From Nocardioides terrae (GTDB taxonomy: Bacteria > Actinomycetota > Actinomycetes > Propionibacteriales > Nocardioidaceae): DNA of 64,000 nt. The notes beneath the pieces were generated by a model. It did not search any database and was not told the DNA's origin. It was given only the letters and a program-made list of their open reading frames with translations. Location of the stretch: contig NZ_FOLB01000001.1 of the NCBI RefSeq assembly GCF_900112345.1, positions 372,001-436,000 of the forward strand, read 5' to 3'. Positions 37,996 through 46,735 of the stretch are shown here, piece after piece. How positions within the stretch are numbered: the stretch's first letter is position 1; each line of letters begins with the position of its first letter. A program made the translations under genes and the position numbers.

Positions 37996-38643
37996 TCAGG
38001 TGGGCGAGAGCCGTTGGAGCAGGGCGAACGCACCATCGAGGAGCAGAGCGAGTACGACGACGACGAGTGAACCACCGAGCATCTGCGGATAGTCCCGGAC
38101 CGCGATGCCGTCGAGCAGGTAGCGACCCAGGCCCCCGAGCCCGATATAGGCCGCGACGGTCGCGGTCGCCACCACCTGCAGGACCGCCGAGCGCAGCCCG
38201 CCCAGGAGCAGCGACAGGCTGAGCGGCACCTCGACACGCGTGAGGACCTGCCACTCGGTCATGCCGATGCCGCGCGCGGCGTCGACGGTCCGCCGGTCGA
38301 CCGACTCCACCCCGGCGTACGCCCCGGCGAGCAGCGGGGGGATGGCGAGCACGACGAGCGCGGCGATCGGCGGGGTGAGCCCGATGCCGCGCCAGAGCAC
38401 GACGAGGGTGAGCAGGCCGAGCGTCGGCAGCGCCCGCAGCGCCCCGGTGACCGCGATCGCGAGGCCGCGGAGCCGGCCGGTGTGCCCGATCCACAGGCCG
38501 AGAGGGATCGCGATGGCGGAGGCGATCACGACGGTGAGGGCGGTGTAGCCCAGGTGCTCGAGGACGCGGTGCGGCACGCCGTCCGGGCCGTGCCAGTTCG
38601 TCGAGGTGGACAGCCAGTCGAAGGCTTCGCTGAAGACGCTCAT
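37996..38643 (-). CDS. Osmoprotectant-type ABC importer permease 2
   Basis: A 215-aa membrane protein with five or six helices and the binding-protein-dependent permease loop ARGIGMTEWQVLTRVEVPLSLSLLL (EAA-type, residues ~125-150). It starts at an ATG overlapping the first permease's stop (ATGA). It belongs to the OpuCB/OpuCD family and would pair with permease 1 to form the channel. Confidence 0.9.
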   Translation of the reverse strand: MSVFSEAFDWLSTSTNWHGPDGVPHRVLEHLGYTALTVVIASAIAIPLGLWIGHTGRLRGLAIAVTGALRALPTLGLLTLVVLWRGIGLTPPIAALVVLAIPPLLAGAYAGVESVDRRTVDAARGIGMTEWQVLTRVEVPLSLSLLLGGLRSAVLQVVATATVAAYIGLGGLGRYLLDGIAVRDYPQMLGGSLVVVVLALLLDGAFALLQRLSPT

Positions 38644-39284
38644 CCGGCGCCTCTCAGCCGGGTCCACGGCATCAGCAGCCGCCCCAGCAGCACCCAGACC
38701 GCGTCGAGGACGAGCGCCAGGATCACGACGAGCACGATGCCGACGGTGATCTCGGTGCGGAAGTCGCGCTGGAAGCCCTCGGTGAACAGCGAGCCGAGGT
38801 TGCTCACCCCGACCAGCGCACCGACCGTGACGAGGCTGACGGTGCTGACCGAGGCGACCCGGACGCCCGCCAGCAGCACCGGGCCGGCCAGCGGCAGCTC
38901 GACGCCGCCGAACCGCTGCCACCACGAGTAGCCGCTGGCGGTCGCGGAGTCGAGCACCTCGGCGGACACCTGCGCGAACGCGTCCGCCACGATCCGGACG
39001 AAGAGGGCGAGGGCGTAGAGGGTCAGGACGATCGCGACGTTGATCGGGTCGAGGAAGCTGGTGCCGATGAGCCCCGGGATGATCACCAGCAGGGGCAGCG
39101 ACGGCAGCGTGTAGAGGATCCCGCCGGCAGCGAGCAGCACCGCGCGCGGCCGGGCGAACCGGCTCGCCCACCAGCCGATCGGCAGGGCCAGCAGGAAGCC
39201 GACCACGACCGGCACGACGCTGAGCCACAGGTGCTGCAGCATCAGGTCGACGAGCCGGTCGGAGTTGGCTCGGGCCCAGGTCAT
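38640..39284 (-). CDS. Osmoprotectant-type ABC importer permease 1
   Basis: A 214-aa inner-membrane permease. Helices begin at ~15 (LWLSVVPVVVGFLLALPIGWW), and the coupling loop lies around residues 130-150 (SGYSWWQRFGGVELPLAGPVL). ATG 39284 overlaps the ATPase stop (ATGA). Permeases 1 and 2 are similar in size and probably arose by duplication. Confidence 0.9.
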   Translation of the reverse strand: MTWARANSDRLVDLMLQHLWLSVVPVVVGFLLALPIGWWASRFARPRAVLLAAGGILYTLPSLPLLVIIPGLIGTSFLDPINVAIVLTLYALALFVRIVADAFAQVSAEVLDSATASGYSWWQRFGGVELPLAGPVLLAGVRVASVSTVSLVTVGALVGVSNLGSLFTEGFQRDFRTEITVGIVLVVILALVLDAVWVLLGRLLMPWTRLRGAG

Positions 39285-40108
39285 GTCCGGTCCAGCGTGG
39301 GATCGAGTACGCCGGCCGGGCGCCCGTGCTCGTCCACCACGACCCGCTGGCCGTCGAGCTCCGCGATGCGCAGCCGGCGGCGGCCCTTGTCGAGGCCGAC
39401 GAAGCTGCGCACGAAGTCGTCGGCCGGCGCGGCCAGGATCTCGGCCGGCGAACCGGCCTGCGCCACCACGCCGCCCTTCCTGAGGATGACGACCTGATCG
39501 CCGAGGAGGAAGGCCTCCTCGATGTCGTGGGTGACGAAGAGGATCGTCTTGCCGAGCTCGTGCTGGAGCGTCTGCAGCTGGCGCTGGAGGTCGGCGCGCA
39601 CGATCGGGTCCACCGCGCCGAACGGCTCGTCCATCAGCAGGATGTTCGGGTCCGCGACCAGGCCGCGGGCGACGCCGGCGCGCTGCTGCTGGCCGCCGGA
39701 GAGCTGGCGGGGGTACTTGTCGGCCAGGTCGGCGCCGAGGCCGACCTTGGCCAGCGCGTCCATCGCGCGCTCCCGGGCCTCGCGTCGAGGCACGCCGGCC
39801 AGGCGCAGCGGCGTCGCGACGTTGTCGACGATCCTGCGGTGCGGCAGCAGGCCGGCCTGCTGCATGACGTAGCCGATGCTGCGACGCAGCTCGACGGGTC
39901 CGCGGGTGGCGATGTCGACGTCGTCGATCAGCACCTGGCCGTGGGTCGGGTCGACCATGCGGTTGACCATGCGCAGCAAGGTCGTCTTGCCGCAGCCGGA
40001 CGAGCCGACGAGCACGGTGGTCGAGTGCGAGGGGATGACGAGGCTGAAGTCGTCCACGGCCGGCGACCCGTCGTCGTAGGTCTTGCCGACCGATCGGTAC
40101 TCGATCAC
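39281..40108 (-). CDS. Osmoprotectant-type ABC importer ATPase
   Basis: A 275-aa ATP-binding subunit (OpuCA/ProV group): Walker A GSSGCGKTT, Q-loop MQQAGLLPH, signature LSGGQQQRAGVARGL, Walker B ILLMDEPFGAVD, switch His in THDIEEA. The C-terminal ~35 residues are short and lack the tandem CBS domains that sense ionic strength in OpuA/OpuCA, so osmotic gating may be absent. Its GTG overlaps the rhodanese stop (GTGA). Confidence 0.92.
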   Translation of the reverse strand: MIEYRSVGKTYDDGSPAVDDFSLVIPSHSTTVLVGSSGCGKTTLLRMVNRMVDPTHGQVLIDDVDIATRGPVELRRSIGYVMQQAGLLPHRRIVDNVATPLRLAGVPRREARERAMDALAKVGLGADLADKYPRQLSGGQQQRAGVARGLVADPNILLMDEPFGAVDPIVRADLQRQLQTLQHELGKTILFVTHDIEEAFLLGDQVVILRKGGVVAQAGSPAEILAAPADDFVRSFVGLDKGRRRLRIAELDGQRVVVDEHGRPAGVLDPTLDRT

Positions 40109-40515
40109 CCGCGGACCATCTGCTCGATCGGGGTGGGCCCCGGCACGACCGGCAGGCCCGCCTCCTGCCACGCGACGATCCCGCCCTCGACGTCCGCGGC
40201 GTCGAGACCGAGGGAGAGCAGCGCACGCGCGGCGAGCGAGGAGGTGTAGCCCTCGGTGCACGCGACGATCCAGCGGCGCCGGGTGTCCGCCTGGGGAACC
40301 CGGGCGGTAGACGTCGGGTCCAGCCGCCAGAGCAGGTGGTTGTACTCGATGATCAGCGAGCCGGGGATCTCCCCGAGCTCGCGGCGCTGCCACTCCGGCC
40401 GGATGTCGACGATGAGGTCACCGCCCTGGACCGCGTCGGCCGCCTGCTGCGGAGTCAGCCGGGGCAGCCCGTCGCGGGCCGCCTCCAGCAGCTCGTCGAC
40501 ACTCGAGAACGTCAC
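40105..40515 (-). CDS. Rhodanese-like sulfurtransferase
   Basis: A 136-aa single-domain rhodanese. LIVDIRPEWQRRELGEIPGS is the N-terminal substrate-site strand and VACTEGYTSSLAA the active-site cysteine loop (Cys ~86). It carries or transfers sulfane sulfur. First gene of the operon and coupled to the importer ATPase by GTGA, which suggests that the imported compound contains, or is handled with, reactive sulfur (inference). GTG start at 40515. Confidence 0.85.
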   Translation of the reverse strand: MTFSSVDELLEAARDGLPRLTPQQAADAVQGGDLIVDIRPEWQRRELGEIPGSLIIEYNHLLWRLDPTSTARVPQADTRRRWIVACTEGYTSSLAARALLSLGLDAADVEGGIVAWQEAGLPVVPGPTPIEQMVRG

Positions 40516-40686
40516 GATGCCGCACGCTCCTCACGCGCCGGAGCCGGCGCCTCGGGGTCGTCGGTCCAGCTGGATGCACGTCGCACCAGCCGGTCTGCGT
40601 CGACATCCTAGTAGTGCATGAGGTTGAGCGGCGGGGAGTAAACGTGCACGCCGCCGCGGCGTGGCGCCACTCCCGGACGCCCTGGG
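40516..40686. other. Intergenic region upstream of the rhodanese operon
   Basis: 171 bp between the GTPase gene end and the rhodanese start. On the minus strand it holds a 13-codon open frame GTG 40649 to TAG 40608 ending PLNLMHY, then an ATG (40605) whose frame runs into the rhodanese gene out of frame. No confident promoter is visible. Confidence 0.4.
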
Positions 40687-42348
40687 CTACGCCAGAGCGC
40701 GGTCGAGCCCGGTGCGGACCTCGGAGTACGCCGCCAGCTCCGCTTGGACCGGGGTGACGACCAGCTCCTGGGAAACCTCGGAGACGGCGCTGCGCAGCCG
40801 CTGGTCGGCCCTGGCGGCCCGGGAGCGGGCGGTGGCAGCGACGAGGAAGCGACAGACCAGCGCCAGGACGACGCCGAGCGCCACTCCCCCGATGAGCAGG
40901 ACGAGCGGCAGCGCGATGCCGGCGACGTGGGGGATCGAGTCGTCGTCGAGGCCACCGGACAGCAGGGCCGCGAGGGACCAGACGCCTCCGCCGACGGCGG
41001 CGAGGATGAGCAGCCACTGGAGGACGCGGACGAGACCCGCCCAGACGGGGAGCCTCGAGGCGCCGAGGTCGGTGTCGCCGAGCGCGGCGTCGAGGCGGTC
41101 GTTGAGGTCGTCGATCCGGGAGACCGACGCCTGCCGGATCGACTCCTGCCACGCGTCACCGAGACCGGTCGACGCGTCGTCGGCGAGCGCGCGCACCTCG
41201 CTGTCGACACGAGCGCGCTGCACGGCGGTGGCCGTGGGGACCGACGTCCGGGAGCGACCCGTGAGCTCTTTGCCCGCCGAGCCGAGGTCGAGGTGGAGGC
41301 GCTTGAGCGGGTCCGGCTTCAGCGAGGAGACCCACGACACGAGCGGCCAGCCGGTCGCCCGGTTGGCCCGCATCCGGGTGGCGCGCTCGACCGCGTCCAC
41401 GATGGTCGGGACGCCCGCCGCCTCGGCGATCGCGTCGTCGAGCGCCTCGACCCGGGCAGGAGCGAGGGAGCGGGCCTTCGCCGAGCCGGACTCGGCCGCG
41501 ACCTTGCCCGCGACCGTCCTGATGTCGGCCTCGAGCCGGCCTCGGGTCGCCTTCTTCTCGGCGACGCGTCGGCCGATCTCCGCCTTGAGCTCCTGGACGC
41601 CCCAGCCCAGCTTGGCGCTGACGGGGATGATCGGGACCTTCTGCAGTCCGTCGAGATCGAGCAGCCGGCGCACGTCGGCGACCATCGACTCCCGCCGCTC
41701 CTCGGGGACCGTGTCGATGTGGTTGAGCACGACGACCATCACCTCGTCGTGGGTCTTGAGCGGCTCGAGGTAGCGGTCGTGGATCGCCGCGTCGGCGTAC
41801 TTCTGCGGGTCCAGGACCCACACCAGCATGTCGACGAGCACGACGAGGCGGTCGACCTCGAGGTGGTGGGCCACCTCGGTGGAGTCGTGGTCCGGCAGGT
41901 CGAGGAGTACGACGCCGTCGAGATCGTGCCCCTCGCGGCGGGTGTCGAGCATCGAGTCGCGGGTGGTCTGGTGGCGATCGGGGATCCCGAGCCACTCCAG
42001 CAGCTCCCGGGCGCCCTGGGTGCCCCAGACGCACGCGGTCGCCCACGAGGTCGTCGGGCGTCGTACCCCGACCGCCGAGAGCTCGAGGCCGGTCAGCGCG
42101 TTGAACGTCGAGGACTTGCCCGAGCCGGTGGCGCCGGCGATGCCGACGACGGTGTGGTCGGCGGAGAGCTTGAGTCGTCCCTGGGCCCGCTCGACGACGG
42201 CCTGCGCCTCGCCGACGACCTCGTCGCTGAGCCGGCCGCCCGCGGCGTCCACCGCAGCAGCGAGCCCGTCGATCCGCTCGACGATGCCCGACCGGTCCGC
42301 ACCCGAGGAGACCATGGCCGTCTTGGAGCTCTTGAGCAGCGAGGTCAT
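40687..42348 (-). CDS. Membrane-anchored GTPase, second of a tandem pair
   Basis: A 553-aa dynamin/YfjP-like G protein. G1 GATGSGKSS (~70-78), G3 DLPDHDS (~150), G4 NHID (~213), then a long helical middle and two membrane helices (~435-460 and ~480-505) before a basic coiled tail. The P-loop and G4 are intact, so GTP binding is likely. It starts 9 bp after the stop of the upstream GTPase gene; a TAGGGT overlapping that stop could also give it its own promoter. The biological role is not established. Confidence 0.82.
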   Translation of the reverse strand: MTSLLKSSKTAMVSSGADRSGIVERIDGLAAAVDAAGGRLSDEVVGEAQAVVERAQGRLKLSADHTVVGIAGATGSGKSSTFNALTGLELSAVGVRRPTTSWATACVWGTQGARELLEWLGIPDRHQTTRDSMLDTRREGHDLDGVVLLDLPDHDSTEVAHHLEVDRLVVLVDMLVWVLDPQKYADAAIHDRYLEPLKTHDEVMVVVLNHIDTVPEERRESMVADVRRLLDLDGLQKVPIIPVSAKLGWGVQELKAEIGRRVAEKKATRGRLEADIRTVAGKVAAESGSAKARSLAPARVEALDDAIAEAAGVPTIVDAVERATRMRANRATGWPLVSWVSSLKPDPLKRLHLDLGSAGKELTGRSRTSVPTATAVQRARVDSEVRALADDASTGLGDAWQESIRQASVSRIDDLNDRLDAALGDTDLGASRLPVWAGLVRVLQWLLILAAVGGGVWSLAALLSGGLDDDSIPHVAGIALPLVLLIGGVALGVVLALVCRFLVAATARSRAARADQRLRSAVSEVSQELVVTPVQAELAAYSEVRTGLDRALA

Positions 42349-42357
42349 GACCTCACC

Positions 42358-44109
42358 CTATTGCTGCCCGATCCGGGTCGCGTACCTGGCATCGTCGACG
42401 CGGCGCGCGGCCTGGCGCAGCTTCTCGGCCGCCTCCGGGTCCACGCGCAGGTTGTCGATGACGTCGAGGTAGCGCACCTGCTCGTCGGCGAAGAGCGTCC
42501 GCACCCGCACCTCGAGCGACTTGCGGGCGCGCTCGGAGAGCGTGCGCACCGCCTGGTCGCCGAAGACCGCCTCGAGCAGCTTCTGCCCGACGACTGCGGA
42601 GCCGCCCGCGATGCCCACCTCGGCGCCGGTCAGGCCGGCGGTGTTGGCGAAGACGACCACCATCAGCGCGACGGAGAGCCCGTTGACGCCGAAGGCGAGG
42701 AACCGTGCAGTGGACTTCTTGTCGGCGCCCTCGGTGCGCACCATGTCCAGGACGTCCTGCTGCCAGTCGCGCACGGCCCGCTCGGCCTTGCGGCGCAGGT
42801 CCCGGGAGGCCCGGCCGAGGTCGGTGGGCGAGGACTGGAGCAGGCCGCGGCCCGCCTCGAGCTGAAGCCAGGACGCCTCGGCGTGCTCGGCGGCCGCCTC
42901 GGCGTGCTCGAGGATGAGCAGCTCCAGGCCGGACTCGACGGCCACCTGGACCTGCTCGGCCTGCTGGGGCTTGCCCTTGACGGCGCTCACGAGCCGGTCG
43001 CGCAGCTTGCTGACCTTCGACTCCAGCGAGCGCAGCAGCTCACCGGTGCCGACGAACTCCTGCCAACGGGCGAGCACCTCGCCGCGCAGCATGGTGCCGT
43101 CGGCGGTCGCGGCGAGGATGGCCTGCAGTCCCCGGTCGTACGCCGTCTCGGCGTCGCGTCGCAGCCGGGCCACCGCCTCGGCCTGCGCGACTGAGGCGTC
43201 GGCGACCGGGTGGGCCCGGCGCGACACCGTGCGCACCGCACCCTCGAGGGTCTGCCGGACGACCGCCTGGCGGGCGCCGGTGTCGGCGGCGAGCATCTCC
43301 AGCCAGCCGCGGACCTCGGCGACGTGCTCGGCCGGGAGCAGGCCCTCGTCGGAGACCTTGCCCTCGTGCACGATGAACAGCGGGCTGTCCTTGAGCCCGC
43401 GCGAGGCGAGCATCCGGGCCAGGTGCGTCGCCACGGTCTGGACGGCGTCCGCCGGCGTGCGGTCGAGCACGATGGCGACCGCCGTGGACCGCTCCGCGGC
43501 GGAGCGTAGGAAGCCCCACGGCACCTGGTCGGCGTACCGCGCGGCGGAGGTGACGAAGATCCAGAGGTCCGCGGCGGCGAGCAGCTGGGCGGCGAGGAGC
43601 CGGTTCTGCTCCTCGACCGAGTCGACGTCGGGCGCATCGAGGATCGCCAGGCCGGCGGGGACGCTCTCGGACGCGACGAGCTGCAGCGCGTGCGGGTCGT
43701 TGGTGGAGTGGGACACCCGCTCGAGGTCGGGCAGCAGCCGGTCCTGGCCGAACCACTGCCCGTCGGCGGGGTTGTGCACGAGCACGGGCGACCGGGTGGT
43801 CGGCCGGAGGAGGCCGGGGGTCGTCACGCGTGAGCCGACCAGGGAGTTGACCAGCGTCGACTTGCCCGCGCCGGTGGAGCCGCCGACCACGGCGAGGAGG
43901 GGCGCCTCGATCGTCGTGATGCGGGGGATGACGTAGTCCTCGAGCTGGGCGACCAGCTCGGTCTGGCTGACGCGCTGCTCGGCCGCCCCGGGGAGGTCGA
44001 GCGGAAGTGCGACATCGGTGAGCGCCTGGCGCAGCCGCACCAGTGCGGTCACCATCCGGGTGGTCTCCGTCCCGACGTCGGAGCCACCGGGTGCTTCGTG
44101 AGTCGTCAT
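42358..44109 (-). CDS. Dynamin-like GTPase, first of a tandem pair
   Basis: A 583-aa protein with a G domain (G1 GGSTGAGKSTL at ~77, G3 DAPDVDS at ~160), an unusual G4 (VLDRTPAD in place of N/TKxD) and a long helical region rich in Ala/Glu. It ends in a hydrophobic hairpin (~475-515, LAFGVNGLSVALMVVVFANTA) and a helical tail, the architecture of bacterial dynamin-like or clamp-forming GTPases. It is coupled to the PrsW protease gene by ATGA and followed closely by the second GTPase. Confidence 0.82.
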   Translation of the reverse strand: MTTHEAPGGSDVGTETTRMVTALVRLRQALTDVALPLDLPGAAEQRVSQTELVAQLEDYVIPRITTIEAPLLAVVGGSTGAGKSTLVNSLVGSRVTTPGLLRPTTRSPVLVHNPADGQWFGQDRLLPDLERVSHSTNDPHALQLVASESVPAGLAILDAPDVDSVEEQNRLLAAQLLAAADLWIFVTSAARYADQVPWGFLRSAAERSTAVAIVLDRTPADAVQTVATHLARMLASRGLKDSPLFIVHEGKVSDEGLLPAEHVAEVRGWLEMLAADTGARQAVVRQTLEGAVRTVSRRAHPVADASVAQAEAVARLRRDAETAYDRGLQAILAATADGTMLRGEVLARWQEFVGTGELLRSLESKVSKLRDRLVSAVKGKPQQAEQVQVAVESGLELLILEHAEAAAEHAEASWLQLEAGRGLLQSSPTDLGRASRDLRRKAERAVRDWQQDVLDMVRTEGADKKSTARFLAFGVNGLSVALMVVVFANTAGLTGAEVGIAGGSAVVGQKLLEAVFGDQAVRTLSERARKSLEVRVRTLFADEQVRYLDVIDNLRVDPEAAEKLRQAARRVDDARYATRIGQQ

Positions 44110-45248
44110 CGCGTGGGTACCACCTGTCCGGGAAATGCGATGGTCGGCCTGACCCTACCGATTCGGGCGACGTACTCCTGCCCCCGCGCGGCGAAGTTCG
44201 GCGGCGGTGTTCCGCGCAGGTAGCGGTAGTGGAGGTAGCCGAGCTCGATGGCGGCCTGCTGGTAGTCGCGCATCGCCCGCTCCGCGGCAGCGCCGCCCAC
44301 GGCCCGGGCGTAGGCGCGGCTGCGGCGGCGGGCGGCCAGGTCGACGACCCAGCCGATGTCGGTCGCGGGCAGCAGCCCGCGGGCGGCGGCGTCGCCCAGC
44401 GACCGGGCGAGCATCCTCCGCTCGGAGGAGCGGGCCCACAGGGCGAGCGCCCCGATGGCACAGAGGACGGGGATGATCAGCACGACGTAGACCAGCACGA
44501 AGCCCCCGAGGCCGTAGACCGTCGAGGAGTTCCAGAGCGCGTGCGTCACCACTGCACACGCGTACCCGCCCAGCGGGGCGAGCAGTCGCAGGGCGCCCGA
44601 GCGGGCGCCGACCGCGATGCCGATGCCGACCCCGGTGAAGGCCGTGAAGAGCGGGTGGGCGAAGGGGCTGGCCAGGCAGCGGACCACGAACGTGCGGGTG
44701 AGCGCGTCGAGGCCGCCCGGGCCGATGCCGTCGGTGCCGTCGTAGGCGGCGGCGAGATAGAGGATGTTCTCGGTGAAGGCGAAGCCGATCCCCACCATGC
44801 CGGCATAGACGATGCCGTCGAGGATGCCGTCGAGCTCGTCGCGCCGCCACCACAGCAGCGCGAGCAGGAAGGCGCCCTTGCAGGCCTCCTCGACCACAGG
44901 TGCGAGCACCGCGCTGGACAGGTCACCGGTGAGGCCGGTGACGACGCCCCCGACACCTTCGAGGACGACCGCGGCGAAGCAGGCGACGAAGGCGCCCCAG
45001 AGCAGCCCCAGGGCGAGCAGCCCGTGCGGCTCGGGCTCGTAGCGGTCGAGCCAGAGGTAGCCGGCGACGAGCGGGACGACCGGCAGCGCGGCGAGCAGCG
45101 TCGCGATCAGCAGCGTCGTGGGCGCGCCGGAGAAGGCGATCAGGAGCAGCATCGGCAGCGCCGCCAGCACGACGACGATCGACACGACGACGGTGAAGAC
45201 CGTGCCGCTCGCCCGTCTGCGCCGCGTCAGCCGCGTACCTGCCCCCAT
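44106..45248 (-). CDS. prsW: PrsW-family intramembrane metalloprotease
   Basis: A 380-aa protein with about eight membrane helices. The metal-binding motifs PVVEEACKG (EExxK), GFAFTENILY, ASPFAHPLFTAF and VVTHALWN are all present, as in PrsW, which clips anti-sigma factors in Bacillus. A ~100-residue soluble C-terminus is extra. ATG 45248 is chosen because TAGGGT lies 7 nt upstream; GTG 45257 is less likely. It heads an operon with the two GTPases. The cleavage target is unknown. Confidence 0.88.
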   Translation of the reverse strand: MGAGTRLTRRRRASGTVFTVVVSIVVVLAALPMLLLIAFSGAPTTLLIATLLAALPVVPLVAGYLWLDRYEPEPHGLLALGLLWGAFVACFAAVVLEGVGGVVTGLTGDLSSAVLAPVVEEACKGAFLLALLWWRRDELDGILDGIVYAGMVGIGFAFTENILYLAAAYDGTDGIGPGGLDALTRTFVVRCLASPFAHPLFTAFTGVGIGIAVGARSGALRLLAPLGGYACAVVTHALWNSSTVYGLGGFVLVYVVLIIPVLCAIGALALWARSSERRMLARSLGDAAARGLLPATDIGWVVDLAARRRSRAYARAVGGAAAERAMRDYQQAAIELGYLHYRYLRGTPPPNFAARGQEYVARIGRVRPTIAFPGQVVPTR

Positions 45249-45255
45249 GGGGGCC

Positions 45256-45261
45256 ACCCTA
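45256..45261 (-). promoter_or_regulatory. Candidate leaderless -10 of prsW
   Basis: TAGGGT on the minus strand, 7 nt before ATG 45248; back-to-back with the hexamer at 45280. Confidence 0.5.
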
Positions 45262-45279
45262 TCGGCGCGACACGCGGCC

Positions 45280-45285
45280 TAGAGT
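45280..45285 (+). promoter_or_regulatory. Candidate leaderless -10 of pepP
   Basis: TAGAGT, 6 nt before ATG 45292. Confidence 0.5.
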
Positions 45286-45291
45286 GTGCCC

Positions 45292-46731
45292 ATGGGTGAG
45301 GAGACTCCGGTCACGACACAGCGTCCCGCGAAGCCTGCGACCGAGTCGCACGACCCCTCCGTCCCGGAGGCGTGGTCGGCGTTCATGCGGCAGGGCTGGG
45401 GCGACCGGGAGCTGGACCTCCCGGCACACCCCGTGACGGCGTACGCCGCCGCGCGGCGGGCCCGGCTGGCCGACGCGTTCCCGGGTGAGCGCCTGGTGCT
45501 GCCCGCGGGCGGCTTCAAGGTCCGCTCCTACGACACCGACTACCGGTTCCGGCCCGACACCGCGCACACCTACTTCACCGGCAACCAGACCTCCGACGCC
45601 GTCCTGGTGGTCGAGCCGGACGGCTCCTCGGTGCTCTACGCGCGGCCTCGCTCCTCCCGGGACACCGACGAGTTCTTCCGCGACCGCGTCTACGGCGAGC
45701 TGTGGGTCGGCCGGCGTCCGTCGGCGCGCGAGATCTCCGACTCGCTCGGCATCGAGGTCCGGCACATCAGCGACCTGTCCTCCCTCCTTCAGACCAAGGC
45801 GACCACCAAGACACGCGTGCTGAGGGGCAGAGACTCCTACGTCGACGCTTTGGTCTCCCCCGACGAGACCCGTGACGACGAGCTCTCCCGGGTGGCCTCG
45901 GAGCTGCGGCTGGTCAAGGACGACTGGGAGATCGCCCAGCTCCAGGAGGCGTGCGACATCACGGCGTACGGCTTCGAGGACTCCGTGCGTGAGTGGCCGC
46001 GGGTGCTCGAGTTCGGCGAGCGCTGGATCGAGGGCACGTTCTTCCGCCGTGCCCGGGCCATGGGCAACGACATCGGCTACGACTCGATCGTCGGCGGCGG
46101 CTCGCACGCCACGACGCTGCACTGGATCGACAACACCGGGCCGATCACGCCCGGCACGATGGTGCTGCTCGACATGGGTGTCGAGGGCCGCAACCTCTAC
46201 ACCGCCGACGTGACCCGGACGCTGCCGGTGTCGGGCACCTACACGCCGCTGCAGCGCGACCTCTACGACCTCGTCTTCCGTGCGCAGGAGGCCGGGCTCG
46301 CGGCGGTCCGGCCCGGCGCCGCCTTCCGCGCGGCGCACCACGCCGCCGTCGACGTGCTCGCGCACGGCCTCGACGACCTGGGCCTGCTGCCGGTCCCGGT
46401 CGACGAGGCGCTCGACGAGGACAGCAAGGTCTACTCGCGCTGGACCCTGCACGGCGTGAGCCACATGCTCGGCCTCGACGTGCACGACTGCGGCGTCGCC
46501 TCGAAGGAGGCCTACGCCGAGGGCACGCTCGCCGAGGGGATGGTGCTCACCGTCGAGCCCGGCCTCTACTTCCAGGAGGACGACCTGCTCGTCCCCGAGG
46601 AGCTGCGCGGCATCGGCATCCGCATCGAGGACGACGTGGTGGTACGCGCCGACGGCGCCGAGAACCTGTCCGGCTCGCTCCCCCGCTCCTCGGCCGACGT
46701 CGAGGCCTGGATGGCGTCGCTGACCGGCTGA
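45292..46731 (+). CDS. pepP: Xaa-Pro aminopeptidase (aminopeptidase P family, M24)
   Basis: A 479-aa pita-bread metallopeptidase that removes residues before proline. It has an N-terminal AMP_N domain (TYFTGNQTSDAVLVVEPD) and a catalytic domain whose metal ligands appear as LLDMGVE and YTADVTRT (two Asp), GVSHMLGLDVHD (His), TVEPGLYF (Glu) and GIRIEDDVVV (Glu). The ATG at 45292 follows the leaderless pattern; GTG 45286 is the alternative. Confidence 0.92.
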   Translation: MGEETPVTTQRPAKPATESHDPSVPEAWSAFMRQGWGDRELDLPAHPVTAYAAARRARLADAFPGERLVLPAGGFKVRSYDTDYRFRPDTAHTYFTGNQTSDAVLVVEPDGSSVLYARPRSSRDTDEFFRDRVYGELWVGRRPSAREISDSLGIEVRHISDLSSLLQTKATTKTRVLRGRDSYVDALVSPDETRDDELSRVASELRLVKDDWEIAQLQEACDITAYGFEDSVREWPRVLEFGERWIEGTFFRRARAMGNDIGYDSIVGGGSHATTLHWIDNTGPITPGTMVLLDMGVEGRNLYTADVTRTLPVSGTYTPLQRDLYDLVFRAQEAGLAAVRPGAAFRAAHHAAVDVLAHGLDDLGLLPVPVDEALDEDSKVYSRWTLHGVSHMLGLDVHDCGVASKEAYAEGTLAEGMVLTVEPGLYFQEDDLLVPEELRGIGIRIEDDVVVRADGAENLSGSLPRSSADVEAWMASLTG

Positions 46732-46735
46732 GCAG

